From Lysobacter stagni (lineage in GTDB: Bacteria > Pseudomonadota > Gammaproteobacteria > Xanthomonadales > Xanthomonadaceae): 64,000 nt of DNA. Below are positions 15,299 to 23,841 of the stretch, piece by piece (the first letter of the stretch is position 1; every line of letters starts with the position of its first letter). Location: contig NZ_JASGBI010000001.1 in assembly GCF_030053425.1 (NCBI RefSeq), positions 1,434,001 through 1,498,000 on the forward strand. Reading direction: 5' to 3'. The notes beneath the pieces are model-generated. The model was given only the letters and a program-made list of their open reading frames with translations, had not been told where the DNA came from and searched no databases. The position numbers and the translations under genes are program-made.

Positions 15299-16248
15299 TG
15301 CGTCGCATCCTGCTCGCTATCGTGCTGTTGGGCGCCGCCGTGCTGGCGCCCGCATCGGCGCAGCCGGCGCTGTCGCGCCGTGTCGGCACCACCGTGGCCG
15401 ACACGGGGGCGCCGGGCTACCGGTTCGAACAGTTCCGCGTCGATTCCGCCGACGGTCAGCGCCACTACCGGGTGCGCGTGGCCGTGCCGACGCGCAGCGC
15501 GCCGCCGCAGGGATTTCCGGTGGCGTACCTGCTGGACGGCAACGCGGCGCTGATGGAGGTGGATGCGGCACTGCTCGCGCGTCTGGCCGATGCGTCGCGT
15601 CCACCGGTGATTGCCTTCATCGCCTACGACAGCGACCTGCGCATCGAGGCCGACAGCCGCGCGTTCGACTACACCCCGCGTCGTCCTGGCGGTGACGATG
15701 CGCAACGCGATGCGATTGGAGGTCGTAGTAACGGCGGCGCCGATGCCTTCCTCGCGCTGATCGAAACGTCCATCGCGCCGCGCGTGCAAGCGCTTGCGGC
15801 GTTGGACGGAACGCGCCGCGCCCTGTGGGGGCACTCGTACGGCGGCGTATTCGTACTGCACACGTTGTTCACGCATCCGCGGGCGTTCGACCTCTATGCC
15901 GCGGCGGATCCGTCGCTGTGGTGGGGCGGCGGCCATCTGCTCAAGGAAGAATCCACGAGGCCGACGGCAACCGATACGCGCGTGTTGCTCTGGGTGGGAG
16001 ACGCCGAGTCATCGAGCGAAGCGCGCCAGCCGCCGCCCGGACGCGACCCGAAGGCGGTGCAGGCGATGCGCCAGGCGCGTCGGAGCGTGCCCCCGGATGC
16101 GACTGCGCAGATGGCCGCACGCCTTCGCCAGAGCGGCATGCCGGTCACTTTCACCACGCTGCCGGGGCTGTCGCATGGGCAGACGTTGGGCGCGAGCTTG
16201 CCGCTGCTGTTGGATGAACTGTCAGGCGATCCGGAGAAGGGCCGATGA
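15298..16248 (+). CDS. Alpha/beta hydrolase, siderophore esterase-like (Fes/IroE family)
   Basis: 316 residues with a signal peptide (1-20) and an esterase fold: the nucleophile motif GHSYGG (Ser at about residue 180), and a late SHGQTLG segment that supplies the His. Length and motif order match the IroE/Fes-like esterases (PF00756), which cut trilactone or other ester siderophores. Its ATG overlaps the receptor stop by one base, so the two are co-translated and both should be iron-regulated. Periplasmic action is inferred from the signal peptide. Confidence 0.85.
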   Translation: MRRILLAIVLLGAAVLAPASAQPALSRRVGTTVADTGAPGYRFEQFRVDSADGQRHYRVRVAVPTRSAPPQGFPVAYLLDGNAALMEVDAALLARLADASRPPVIAFIAYDSDLRIEADSRAFDYTPRRPGGDDAQRDAIGGRSNGGADAFLALIETSIAPRVQALAALDGTRRALWGHSYGGVFVLHTLFTHPRAFDLYAAADPSLWWGGGHLLKEESTRPTATDTRVLLWVGDAESSSEARQPPPGRDPKAVQAMRQARRSVPPDATAQMAARLRQSGMPVTFTTLPGLSHGQTLGASLPLLLDELSGDPEKGR

Positions 16249-16415
16249 CGCCGCTGGCGATCGTGGCTTCGGCCATGCTCTGCCTCCTCGGGGCGCTGCT
16301 GATGTATCTGGTGTCGCCGCAGCAGCAGTGGCGCGCACACGGTCCGTGGTCGGAACGCATCCATTCAACAAACGCGATGCAAGCGCGACACGATGAGTTC
16401 GGTGCCAGGGATTGA
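16245..16415 (+). CDS. Small membrane protein, third gene of the siderophore unit
   Basis: 56 residues; ATG overlaps the esterase stop in ATGA. One hydrophobic helix (about 3-23) is followed by a polar tail. The beginning (LLGALLMYLVSPQQQW) loosely resembles the start of DUF3325-type small proteins that accompany TonB receptors, but the usual later helices are missing, so it may be a shortened relative. Too short to assign a function. Confidence 0.5.
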   Translation: MTPLAIVASAMLCLLGALLMYLVSPQQQWRAHGPWSERIHSTNAMQARHDEFGARD

Positions 16416-16823
16416 GTGCGCGCTCGCGTTGTTTCCACGCCCGTGTCCGCCGTTCTTCACCACAGCGCGACCGTAGGGCTGGCGCAGCGGCCCGGCCCAT
16501 CGCGGCCCAGACGGGCCGCCCGCACCGGCCAGAAGCCCGCTGGGCAGGGTTGCGCGCCGCAGTCACGATCGGCGGATGAAAGTGCGGTAGGCTAGTAGCA
16601 CGGCACCTGCAGATCTGCACCTGCCCATTCGCGTTCCGCCCGGTCGTCCGCGCCCGCTCGCATCGCTTCCTTTCACGCGTCACCCTCCCCGCTTGCGGAG
16701 AGGTGCACCAGGGAACGGCGATGCCACTCGATTCCACTCCCATGATCCGTCCGTGCCCGCTGGGCATGCGCCTCGTTGTCGCGCCCTGAACGCCACGCAG
16801 CGCGCCGCACCGAATGTGTCGGC
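16416..16823. other. 408-bp stretch without a gene
   Basis: No reading frame here looks protein-like. It contains a 12-bp perfect palindrome, TGCAGATCTGCA (16608-16619). A -10-like TAGGCT (16588-16593) lies just upstream, without a convincing -35. Confidence 0.4.
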
Positions 16824-17147
16824 ATGAAATCCAGCACGCATTCCTCCTCCAGCGCAGCCCATTGCTCGCAATGCGATGCCGTGTGCTGTCGCCTTACCGT
16901 GGTACTGCAGCCCGAGGACGACGTCCCCGCGCACCTGACCACGCGCACGGCGGCGCAGTTGCTCGTCATGGCACACGACGAGGATGGTTGGTGCGTGGCG
17001 CTGGATGGCGCACGCATGAACTGCAGCATCTATGAAACCCGTCCAGCCGTCTGTCGGCGATTCGTCATGGACGGGCCCTACTGCCGTGCCGTACGCAGCG
17101 AATACGCGGAAGAGCGTCTGCATGCCATCGAACTACATCTGATATGA
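16824..17147 (+). CDS. YkgJ family cysteine cluster protein
   Basis: 107 residues with the metal-binding-type cysteine pattern of the CxxCxxxCC family: CSQCDAVCC near residue 13-21, then NCSIYETRPAVCRRF and a further Cys. These proteins are thought to bind zinc or an iron-sulfur centre; the role is unknown. ATG 16824 gives the usual short N-terminus. It is followed 15 bp later by a small gene with a good ribosome-binding site, suggesting a short operon. Confidence 0.8.
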   Translation: MKSSTHSSSSAAHCSQCDAVCCRLTVVLQPEDDVPAHLTTRTAAQLLVMAHDEDGWCVALDGARMNCSIYETRPAVCRRFVMDGPYCRAVRSEYAEERLHAIELHLI

Positions 17148-17162
17148 CGAAGGAGTCGCTGC

Positions 17163-17396
17163 ATGTCCACCCTGCGCCAGCGCGGATACGGTCCGTTGTA
17201 CACCTCGGGCTTCCAGCCCGCGCACGATAAGGGAAGCTCCCGGGATCGTCTGGCCGCGGACCTGGAGGCCTTCGACAAGGCGGGCGGGCAGATCGAGGTG
17301 CTGGGTACGACGCCATTGCGGCGTAAACCGGCCAAGCCCGACCAGTCGACCAAGGAACCTGCGGCAGCTTCCGGCACGGCCGTGAAGCGCGGTTGA
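17163..17396 (+). CDS. Small hypothetical protein with a RDRLAADLEAF..GGQIE motif
   Basis: 77 residues, basic C-terminus, AAGGAG before ATG 17163. The central motif (RDRLAADLEAFDKAGGQIE) and the following Pro/Lys tail loosely resemble the C-terminal part of small RNA polymerase-associated proteins such as Pseudomonas SutA; this resemblance is from memory and weak. No membrane segment. Confidence 0.55.
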   Translation: MSTLRQRGYGPLYTSGFQPAHDKGSSRDRLAADLEAFDKAGGQIEVLGTTPLRRKPAKPDQSTKEPAAASGTAVKRG

Positions 17397-17459
17397 GTCC
17401 TTCATACGGGTCGCAAGGTTCCCCGCACCCATCATCGTTCACTCCACTGAGGTAGCGCA

Positions 17460-17972
17460 TTGGCAAAGCCCAACTACGCATTCGAAAAGCGTCAACGCGA
17501 GATCGCGAAGAAAAAAGAGAAGGACGCGAAGCAGTCCAAGAAGCGGTCCACACGCGAAGAATCCCCGCCGCCGGCGCCTGCCGTCTCGAGTGGATTCCGT
17601 GACGCACCACCGCCGAAAGCGTCTCCGGCCTGGCCGGAGCACAGCGCGGCTGCGGACGAATCAACCCCCGATCACGATGCCACTGCACGCCCAGGAACGC
17701 CGATGAAGCCCATGATCACCATCTTCAAGTTCACCATCAGCAACCGGCAGAGCATCGGACCGGAAAGCCTGCAGAAGGTCTGGGAGAAGGCGTGCCGCAC
17801 CACGGATGTCAGCGTGGGACGCAGCCCCGGTCTGCGCAGCGACGACAAGCCGACCTACACGCTTTACGGGCGCCAGAACCTGGGCAACCTGGCGGAGATC
17901 GAGAAGCGTCTTCGCACGCTGCTGGACGAGATGCACATCGCGGTGTCGCTGATCAGCGTGGATCGCGTCTGA
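17460..17972 (+). CDS. Hypothetical protein with Lys-rich N-terminus
   Basis: 170 residues from TTG 17460, with GAGG upstream. The start MAKPNYAFEKRQREIAKKKE recurs in small proteobacterial proteins of unknown function. A Pro/Ser/Ala-rich linker (35-75) leads to a compact alpha/beta domain (80-170). There is an internal Met-Lys-Pro-Met at residue 81 that could be an alternative start, in which case the Lys-rich head would be a separate small protein. A REP repeat follows the stop. Confidence 0.6.
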   Translation: MAKPNYAFEKRQREIAKKKEKDAKQSKKRSTREESPPPAPAVSSGFRDAPPPKASPAWPEHSAAADESTPDHDATARPGTPMKPMITIFKFTISNRQSIGPESLQKVWEKACRTTDVSVGRSPGLRSDDKPTYTLYGRQNLGNLAEIEKRLRTLLDEMHIAVSLISVDRV

Positions 17973-17981
17973 CCTGCAGCA

Positions 17982-18014
17982 GAGCCCGGGTAAGCGAAAC
18001 GCACCCGGGGCTAC
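17982..18014 (+). repeat. REP-like repeat, copy 6
   Basis: AGCCCGGGTAAGCGAAACGC followed by ACCCGGGGCTA; close to copy 4 at 11773. It lies between two convergent genes. Confidence 0.65.
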
Positions 18015-18023
18015 CGGCTTGAT

Positions 18024-19610
18024 TCACTTCATTGCGAAGGAATCACTTCGTGAGCGGTCCCAGAAACTCTTGAAGACCGCGTGCTCGGGGATCCCGGCGA
18101 CCAGTTCGCCCGGTTGCAGGAACCGGTAGAGCGCGCCCAGCGACCGGACTTCCACCTGCGACACGCGACGCAGTACGTGTTCGGGCCCGATCTGCTCGGG
18201 ATGTTCCAGGCCCGCCGCGCACAGCAGGTCGCGCAGGCCGCGCAGCGTGTTCTGGTGGAACTGGAACACGCGCGTGGCCTTGTCCGGAATGTCGAGCGAG
18301 CGCCACCGCTTCGGGTCCTGCGTGGCGATGCCGGTGGGGCAGCGGTCGGTGTGGCAACTCTGCGACTGGATGCATCCCAGCGCGAACATGAAGCCGCGCG
18401 CGGCATTGCACCAGTCCGCGCCCATCGCCATCGTGCGTGCGATGTCGAACGCGCTGACGATCTTGCCGGCCGCGCCGACACGGATGCTGCCGCGCAGGTC
18501 CAGCCCGACCAGCGTGTTGTGCACCAACATGAGCGATTCGTGCATCGGCACGCCCACGTGGTCGATGAACTCCGCCGGTGCCGCGCCGGTGCCACCCTCG
18601 GCACCATCGACGACGATGAAGTCCGGCAGCATCCCGGTCTGGCGCATCGCCTTGGCGATACCGAACCATTCCCACGGATGGCCGATGGCCAGCTTGAACC
18701 CCACCGGCTTTCCGCCGGACAGCGACCGCAGGCGCTCGACGAACTCGAGCAGTTCGATCGGCGTTGAGAACTCCGAGTGCCGCGACGGCGACACGCAGTC
18801 CACGCCTTCCGGAACACCGCGCGTGGCCGCGATCTCCGCACTGACCTTCGCGCCCGGCAGCACGCCACCGTGCCCCGGCTTCGCACCCTGCGACAGCTTG
18901 ATCTCGATCATCCGCACCTGTGGCAGCAGCGCGTTGTCGGTGAAGCGCGACGGGTCGAAGCGGCCCTGCGCGTCACGGCAACCGAAGTAGCCCGAACCGA
19001 TCTCCCACACCAGGTCGCCGCCCGGGCCACGGTGGTAGGGCGATATCGAACCTTCGCCGGTGTCGTGATAGAAGTTGCCGCGCTTCGCGCCCTCGTTGAG
19101 CGCGTGGATCGCGCTGGCCGAAAGCGCGCCGAAGCTCATCGCGGAAATGTTGAACACGCTTGCCGAGTAAGGCTGCTGCGACAGGTCGCCGATGATCAGC
19201 CGGAAATCGTGCGAGGCGATCTCGGTCGGCACCAGCGAATGGTTGATCCATTCGTAATCGACGCCGTACACGTCCTGCTGCGTGCCGAAGGGGCGGGTGT
19301 CGTTGACCGCCTTGGAACGCTGGTACACCAGCGCGCGCTGCTGCCGCGAGAACGGCACTTCCGCAGTGTCCGACTCGATGAAGTACTGCCGCATCTCGGG
19401 CCCGATCGATTCCAGGCCGTAGCGGAAGTAGGCCAGGATCGGGTAATTGCGCCGCAACGTGCTCTTGTGTTGCAGCACGTCCCAGGTGCCCAGCAGCGCC
19501 AGCACGGCGAACACGACCGCCAGCCAGGTCCAGTCCGGATCGACGAAGGCGATGAAGGCGAACAACACCGTCAGCACGATGCTCGCGATGTAGGCGGCGT
19601 ACCGGGACAT
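18024..19610 (-). CDS. FMN-binding glutamate synthase-like protein (GltB/GltS_dom family)
   Basis: 528 residues: two N-terminal membrane helices (about 5-20 and 26-42), then a TIM-barrel with the FMN and iron-sulfur features of glutamate synthase (GxGAAPAEFIDHVG, RVGAAGKIVSAFDIARTMAMGADWCNAARGFMFALGC, and a CHTDRCPTGIATQ Cys cluster). The amidotransferase domain and the long C-terminal domain of true GltB are absent. The natural substrate is not established for this class. ATG 19610 has AGGAGAGACGG upstream; longer in-frame starts lie in the divergent promoter. Confidence 0.88.
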   Translation of the reverse strand: MSRYAAYIASIVLTVLFAFIAFVDPDWTWLAVVFAVLALLGTWDVLQHKSTLRRNYPILAYFRYGLESIGPEMRQYFIESDTAEVPFSRQQRALVYQRSKAVNDTRPFGTQQDVYGVDYEWINHSLVPTEIASHDFRLIIGDLSQQPYSASVFNISAMSFGALSASAIHALNEGAKRGNFYHDTGEGSISPYHRGPGGDLVWEIGSGYFGCRDAQGRFDPSRFTDNALLPQVRMIEIKLSQGAKPGHGGVLPGAKVSAEIAATRGVPEGVDCVSPSRHSEFSTPIELLEFVERLRSLSGGKPVGFKLAIGHPWEWFGIAKAMRQTGMLPDFIVVDGAEGGTGAAPAEFIDHVGVPMHESLMLVHNTLVGLDLRGSIRVGAAGKIVSAFDIARTMAMGADWCNAARGFMFALGCIQSQSCHTDRCPTGIATQDPKRWRSLDIPDKATRVFQFHQNTLRGLRDLLCAAGLEHPEQIGPEHVLRRVSQVEVRSLGALYRFLQPGELVAGIPEHAVFKSFWDRSRSDSFAMK

Positions 19611-19665
19611 CCGTCTCTCCTGAAACCACGGGCGACCAGCGGCGGCTCCGCACGTCGGGATCCAC

Positions 19666-19693
19666 TTGACCGGCATTGTCGCAAGAGTAGAGT
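19666..19693 (+). promoter_or_regulatory. Promoter for the NAD-salvage genes
   Basis: TTGACC (19666-19671), 16 bp, TAGAGT (19688-19693), 53 bp before the nadM-nudix ATG. No NrtR or NadQ box that I recognise. Confidence 0.45.
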
Positions 19694-19746
19694 GATGACA
19701 CGGCTCGCGGATAGACCGCCTGCCCACTACACCGTGAGGGATTCTC

Positions 19747-20796
19747 ATGGAATTCGATTACCTGGTTTTCATCGGGCGCTTCGAGCCCTTTCACAACGGC
19801 CACGCCGCCGTTGCCCGCCATGCACTGGCCCGGGCGAAGAAACTCATCTTCCTGATCGGCTCGGCCGATACCCCCCGTTCCATCCGCAACCCCTGGACCG
19901 TCGCCGAGCGCGCCGTGATGATCCAGACGGCGTTGGACGGCCTCGACGATCGCGTGATCCTGCGGCCCCTGCGCGACCATCTCTACAACGAGAGCCTGTG
20001 GATCGCCGGCGTGCAGCGCACCGTGGCGGAAGCCATCGCCGCAGACGGCGGTGGGGAAGGGGCGAAGGTCGGCCTGGTCGGCATGGACAAGGACGCCTCC
20101 AGCTATTACCTGCGCGAGTTCCCGCAGTGGGCGCTGGTGGATGTGCAGCAGACACAGATGCTGTCGGCGACGGAACTGCGCCGCTACCTGTTCGCGGCCG
20201 GCGATATCGATTTCCACGGCGCCCTGCTGATGCTGCGCGGCAACGTGCCGGCGCCGGTGTACGCGATGCTGGAAGCGTTCCGGAAGAACTCGCCCGCGTA
20301 CCCGCAACTGGTCGCCGAGTACGAGTTCATCGAGAACTACCGCGCCGCGTGGAAGGACGCACCGTATCCGCCTACGTTCGTCACCACCGATGCGGTCGTG
20401 GTCCATTCCGGCCACGTGCTGCTGGTCCGTCGCCGCGCCGAGCCCGGCAAGGGGTTGTGGGCGCTGCCGGGCGGCTTCATCGGCCAGCACGAGCCGATCC
20501 TCGACGCCTGCCTGCGCGAGCTGCGCGAAGAGACGCGCCTGAAGATTCCGGTGCCCGTGCTGAAGGGCTCCATCAAGGGCCAGCACGTGTTCGATCACCC
20601 CGAACGCAGCCAGCGTGGGCGCACGATCACGCACGCCTTCCACTTCGACTTCCCCGCCGGCGAACTGCCCGACGTGCGCGGTACCGACGATGCCGACAAG
20701 GCGCGCTGGGTGCCGGTAAGCGAAGCCCTGGAGATGGGCCCGAAACTGTTCGAAGACCACCTGCACATCCTGGAGTTCTTCCTGGGACGCGGCTGA
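19747..20796 (+). CDS. nadM: Bifunctional nicotinamide-nucleotide adenylyltransferase / Nudix hydrolase
   Basis: 349 residues. The N-terminal nucleotidyltransferase (1-180) has the FIGRFEPFHNGH motif that turns NMN and ATP into NAD. The C-terminal half is a Nudix hydrolase with a full box (GFIGQHE...RELREET at about 241-263), probably an ADP-ribose pyrophosphatase. The same fusion is known from Francisella, Synechocystis and some phages. It is followed 66 bp later by nadV, giving a complete two-step route nicotinamide to NMN to NAD. Confidence 0.93.
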   Translation: MEFDYLVFIGRFEPFHNGHAAVARHALARAKKLIFLIGSADTPRSIRNPWTVAERAVMIQTALDGLDDRVILRPLRDHLYNESLWIAGVQRTVAEAIAADGGGEGAKVGLVGMDKDASSYYLREFPQWALVDVQQTQMLSATELRRYLFAAGDIDFHGALLMLRGNVPAPVYAMLEAFRKNSPAYPQLVAEYEFIENYRAAWKDAPYPPTFVTTDAVVVHSGHVLLVRRRAEPGKGLWALPGGFIGQHEPILDACLRELREETRLKIPVPVLKGSIKGQHVFDHPERSQRGRTITHAFHFDFPAGELPDVRGTDDADKARWVPVSEALEMGPKLFEDHLHILEFFLGRG

Positions 20797-20862
20797 TGCC
20801 GCGGCCCGAACCCGTCGGCGGATAGACCGCCGGCCTCACCCGACGCGAAGGAGCTTCCCGTC

Positions 20863-22287
20863 ATGCGTTGCCTCGACAACCTGCTGCTCAACACCGACAG
20901 CTACAAGGCCAGCCACTGGTTGCAGTACCCGCCCGGCACCGACGCCACGTTCTTCTACGTGGAATCGCGCGGCGGCACGTACGACCGCACGCTGTTCTTC
21001 GGCCTCCAGGCGATCCTCAAGGAAACCCTGGCCAAGCCCATCACCCACGCCGACGTCGACGAAGCGCGCGACCTGTTCGCCGCGCACGGCGAGCCGTTCA
21101 ACGAGGCCGGCTGGCGCTACATCGTCGACCACCACGGCGGCCTGCTTCCGATCCGCATCCGCGCGGTGCCGGAAGGCACCGTGGTGCCGACGCACAACGC
21201 CCTGATGACCATCGAGTCCACCGACCCGATGGCGTACTGGGTGCCGTCCTACCTGGAGACGATGCTGCTGCGCATCTGGTACCCGGTGACGGTGGCGACC
21301 ATCAGCTGGCATGCCAAGCAGACCATCCGCCAGTTCCTGGAACGCACCAGCGACGATCCGGAAGGGCAACTGCCGTTCAAGCTGCACGACTTCGGCGCGC
21401 GTGGCGTGTCCAGCGTCGAGTCGGCCGCGATTGGCGGCGCCGCGCATCTGGTCAACTTCATGGGCACCGACACCGTGTCCGGCCTGTGCCTGGCGCGCGC
21501 GCATTATCACGAGCCGATGGCCGGCTTCTCGATCCCGGCGGCGGAGCACAGCACGATCACCAGCTGGGGCCGCGAGAACGAAGTCGAGGCCTACCGCAAC
21601 ATGCTGCGGCAATTCGCCAGGCCCGGTTCGATCGTCGCGGTGGTGTCGGACAGCTACGACATCTATCACGCCATCCGCGAGCACTGGGGCAAGGCCCTCA
21701 AGGATGAGGTGATCCGTTCCGGCGCGACGGTGGTCATCCGGCCCGACTCGGGCGATCCGGTCGCGGTGGTGCACCAGTGCCTGGAGCTGTTGGACGAAGC
21801 GTTCGGCCACACCGTCAATGGCAAGGGCTTCAAGGTCCTCAACCACGTCCGCGTGATCCAGGGCGACGGCATCAACCCGACCAGCATCCGCGCGATCCTC
21901 GAACGCGTGACCAGTGCCGGCTACGCCACCGACAACGTTGCATTCGGTATGGGTGGTGCGCTGCTGCAGCAGCTCAATCGCGACACGCAGAAGTTCGCGC
22001 TCAAGTGCTCCGCGGCGCGCGTCAACGGTGAGTGGATCGACGTCTACAAGGACCCGATCACCGACAAGGGCAAGCAGAGCAAGCGCGGCCGGATGACGCT
22101 GCTGCAGCATCGCGAGTACGGCCAGTTCCGCACCGAGCCGGTACCCGCCGAAGCCGCATCGCTGGCCGACGTGCACAAGCCGATGGGCTTCGACGATGCG
22201 ATGGTGACGATCTGGGAGGACGGAAAGCTCGTCAATGACTGGACGTTCGCGCAGATCCGTACGCGCGCCAACGCTGCCCGCCTCTGA
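20863..22287 (+). CDS. nadV: Nicotinamide phosphoribosyltransferase (NAMPT/NadV)
   Basis: 474 residues, close to the usual NadV length. It joins nicotinamide and PRPP to give NMN. Visible family marks are LNTDSYKASHW at the start, the FHDFGxRG-like KLHDFGARGVSS segment, VVIRPDSGDP (active-site Asp) and QGDGIN. GAAGGAGC precedes ATG 20863. With the upstream NadM-Nudix gene it bypasses deamidation by PncA. The gene ends opposite the S41 protease gene with a shared hairpin. Confidence 0.95.
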   Translation: MRCLDNLLLNTDSYKASHWLQYPPGTDATFFYVESRGGTYDRTLFFGLQAILKETLAKPITHADVDEARDLFAAHGEPFNEAGWRYIVDHHGGLLPIRIRAVPEGTVVPTHNALMTIESTDPMAYWVPSYLETMLLRIWYPVTVATISWHAKQTIRQFLERTSDDPEGQLPFKLHDFGARGVSSVESAAIGGAAHLVNFMGTDTVSGLCLARAHYHEPMAGFSIPAAEHSTITSWGRENEVEAYRNMLRQFARPGSIVAVVSDSYDIYHAIREHWGKALKDEVIRSGATVVIRPDSGDPVAVVHQCLELLDEAFGHTVNGKGFKVLNHVRVIQGDGINPTSIRAILERVTSAGYATDNVAFGMGGALLQQLNRDTQKFALKCSAARVNGEWIDVYKDPITDKGKQSKRGRMTLLQHREYGQFRTEPVPAEAASLADVHKPMGFDDAMVTIWEDGKLVNDWTFAQIRTRANAARL

Positions 22288-22305
22288 GTCGCAGCCCCTG
22301 ATCGC

Positions 22306-22330
22306 CTCGACCCGGCATCGCCGGGTCGAG
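22306..22330. terminator. Hairpin between convergent nadV and S41 peptidase genes
   Basis: CTCGACCCGG and CCGGGTCGAG form a perfect 10-bp stem with loop CATCG. There is no T-run on either side, so termination strength is uncertain. Confidence 0.5.
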
Positions 22331-22353
22331 CGCCACGTTCGCGCTGTGTGTCG

Positions 22354-23466
22354 TCACTGCTTCGCCAATGCCAGCGCCTTGTCCAGCGCCTGGTCCGCCG
22401 GTACTTCGATGTCGGGCGTGATGCCGGCGCCTTCCCAGTCCTTGCCCGTATCCGGGTCGTACGTGCGGCCCACCGGGATGAATGCCACCAGCCCGGCGCC
22501 GATGGGCTCGATGCCGCCGAAGTGATTGGCACCCGCGGTGCGTTCTCCGATCAACGTGCCGCGGTGCGTGCGCTGCAGCGCCAGCGCGAAGTGCTCGCCG
22601 GCCGAGCGCGTGCGGTTGGACGTCAGATAGAACACCTTGGCCTTCGCCAGGCGGTGTTCGCCCGCGGGAACGGCGACGTGCTGTACCACGCTCATATTCG
22701 CTGGGCCCGCGACTTCGCGCAGCGTATTGGCACCGGCCGTGGGGCCGCCGCGCGGGCCGTCCTTCGCGACGGCCATTTCCACCAGCACCGTTTCGCGGTC
22801 GAACAGATACGGGAACAGCGCGTCCATCTCGGCCAGTCCACCGCCGCGTGCGAGCGTGCGGGTGTCGATGATGACGGCGTCGGCGTTCGCATAGTCACGG
22901 ACGAAGGCCTGGATGGCCGCGACGGAGGCCGGCTCGCCGGCGAACTGGTTGAAGCGCAGGTAGGCGACGCCATCGGCGATCCATTTCGTTTCCGCCACGC
23001 TGGGGAGGTCGAGCGGTGCGAGCGACGGACCGGGTGCAGACCCGCGACGTACCGCTCCGCCCGGTGCGGTCTCACCCGGCGAAAGCACCACGCGACGCGG
23101 CCCGCGTGGAGCCGGCCCCTGCACGGGCACGCCCTCGGGCGCCACGTCCACGCGCAGGTGGCCGTCGGGCGCCACGGCCTGCAGGTCCTGTGTGAGTGTT
23201 TGCGCGACCGCCCTGGCGTCGCCGATGCCGTCGTACTTCCCCGCGGCCGCGTTCGTGCGCAGCATGTCCGCATAGCGCCGGCCGGTAGCGGGATCGACGA
23301 AGCGCGTTGCCAGCTGGTCGGCCAACGTGTCGATCGCCTGCGCGTAAGGTCCGCCCGCTTCCGCGCCGAATGCCGGTGCCGTGATCGCGAAGGTTGCGGC
23401 CAGGCCGACCATCGCCGTCCATCGGCGCAGGGTGGAGGCAGTACCGGACACAGGGGACTCTTGCAT
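22354..23466 (-). CDS. S41 family (C-terminal processing-like) peptidase
   Basis: 370 residues from ATG 23466, which has a GAGGA at the right distance; an upstream ATG at 23499 is less well placed. A signal peptide (about 1-35) is followed by a helical domain and the S41 protease fold with the nucleophile segment SNRTRSAGEHFA and the strand IGERTAGANHFGG. No PDZ domain is evident between them, so this is closer to the Tricorn/retinoid-binding-protein-like S41 enzymes than to Prc/CtpA. Probably periplasmic or secreted; substrate unknown. Confidence 0.85.
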   Translation of the reverse strand: MQESPVSGTASTLRRWTAMVGLAATFAITAPAFGAEAGGPYAQAIDTLADQLATRFVDPATGRRYADMLRTNAAAGKYDGIGDARAVAQTLTQDLQAVAPDGHLRVDVAPEGVPVQGPAPRGPRRVVLSPGETAPGGAVRRGSAPGPSLAPLDLPSVAETKWIADGVAYLRFNQFAGEPASVAAIQAFVRDYANADAVIIDTRTLARGGGLAEMDALFPYLFDRETVLVEMAVAKDGPRGGPTAGANTLREVAGPANMSVVQHVAVPAGEHRLAKAKVFYLTSNRTRSAGEHFALALQRTHRGTLIGERTAGANHFGGIEPIGAGLVAFIPVGRTYDPDTGKDWEGAGITPDIEVPADQALDKALALAKQ

Positions 23467-23841
23467 GACGGATCCTCGCGCAGACATTCGGGTTTCCATC
23501 AGGATGCCGATTGCGCGCGAACCGTCGCAGCGGTGGCATGCAGAGATGGTCTCGTCCCTGGCCTGCAGGTCCGCGAAATGACGGTGGCTCGGAAATCACC
23601 CGGGTACAGGCTTGATCAAGGCACCCGGGTGAACGTGTTGATCTTCAGGATCGGCGTGCCATCTGCGGTCACGCCGCCGTGATCGGCACACTGTGCGCAG
23701 TGACCGTGGCGCCATGACTAATGGCCTTCGATGCGCGTACCGCGATCCTGAATCATCGAGTGCGTGCGAAGTGGATCGAAGGCGGCGGCACTCCGCCCGC
23801 TCGATGCACCGGCGCGTCCCCCACCAGCGTGAGCGAACTCC
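23467..23841. other. 375-bp stretch without a gene, with a nested palindrome
   Basis: Upstream region shared by the divergent S41 peptidase and alpha/beta hydrolase genes. It holds an inverted repeat CACCCGGGT (23597-23605) / ACCCGGGTG (23623-23631) around a centred TTGATCAA. The arms resemble the REP arms but the rest does not match. I see no clear promoter. Confidence 0.45.

Noticed and set aside
23612..23619. TTGATCAA as an FNR site
   Set aside because: FNR sites need TTGAT-N4-ATCAA; here the half-sites are fused without the spacer.
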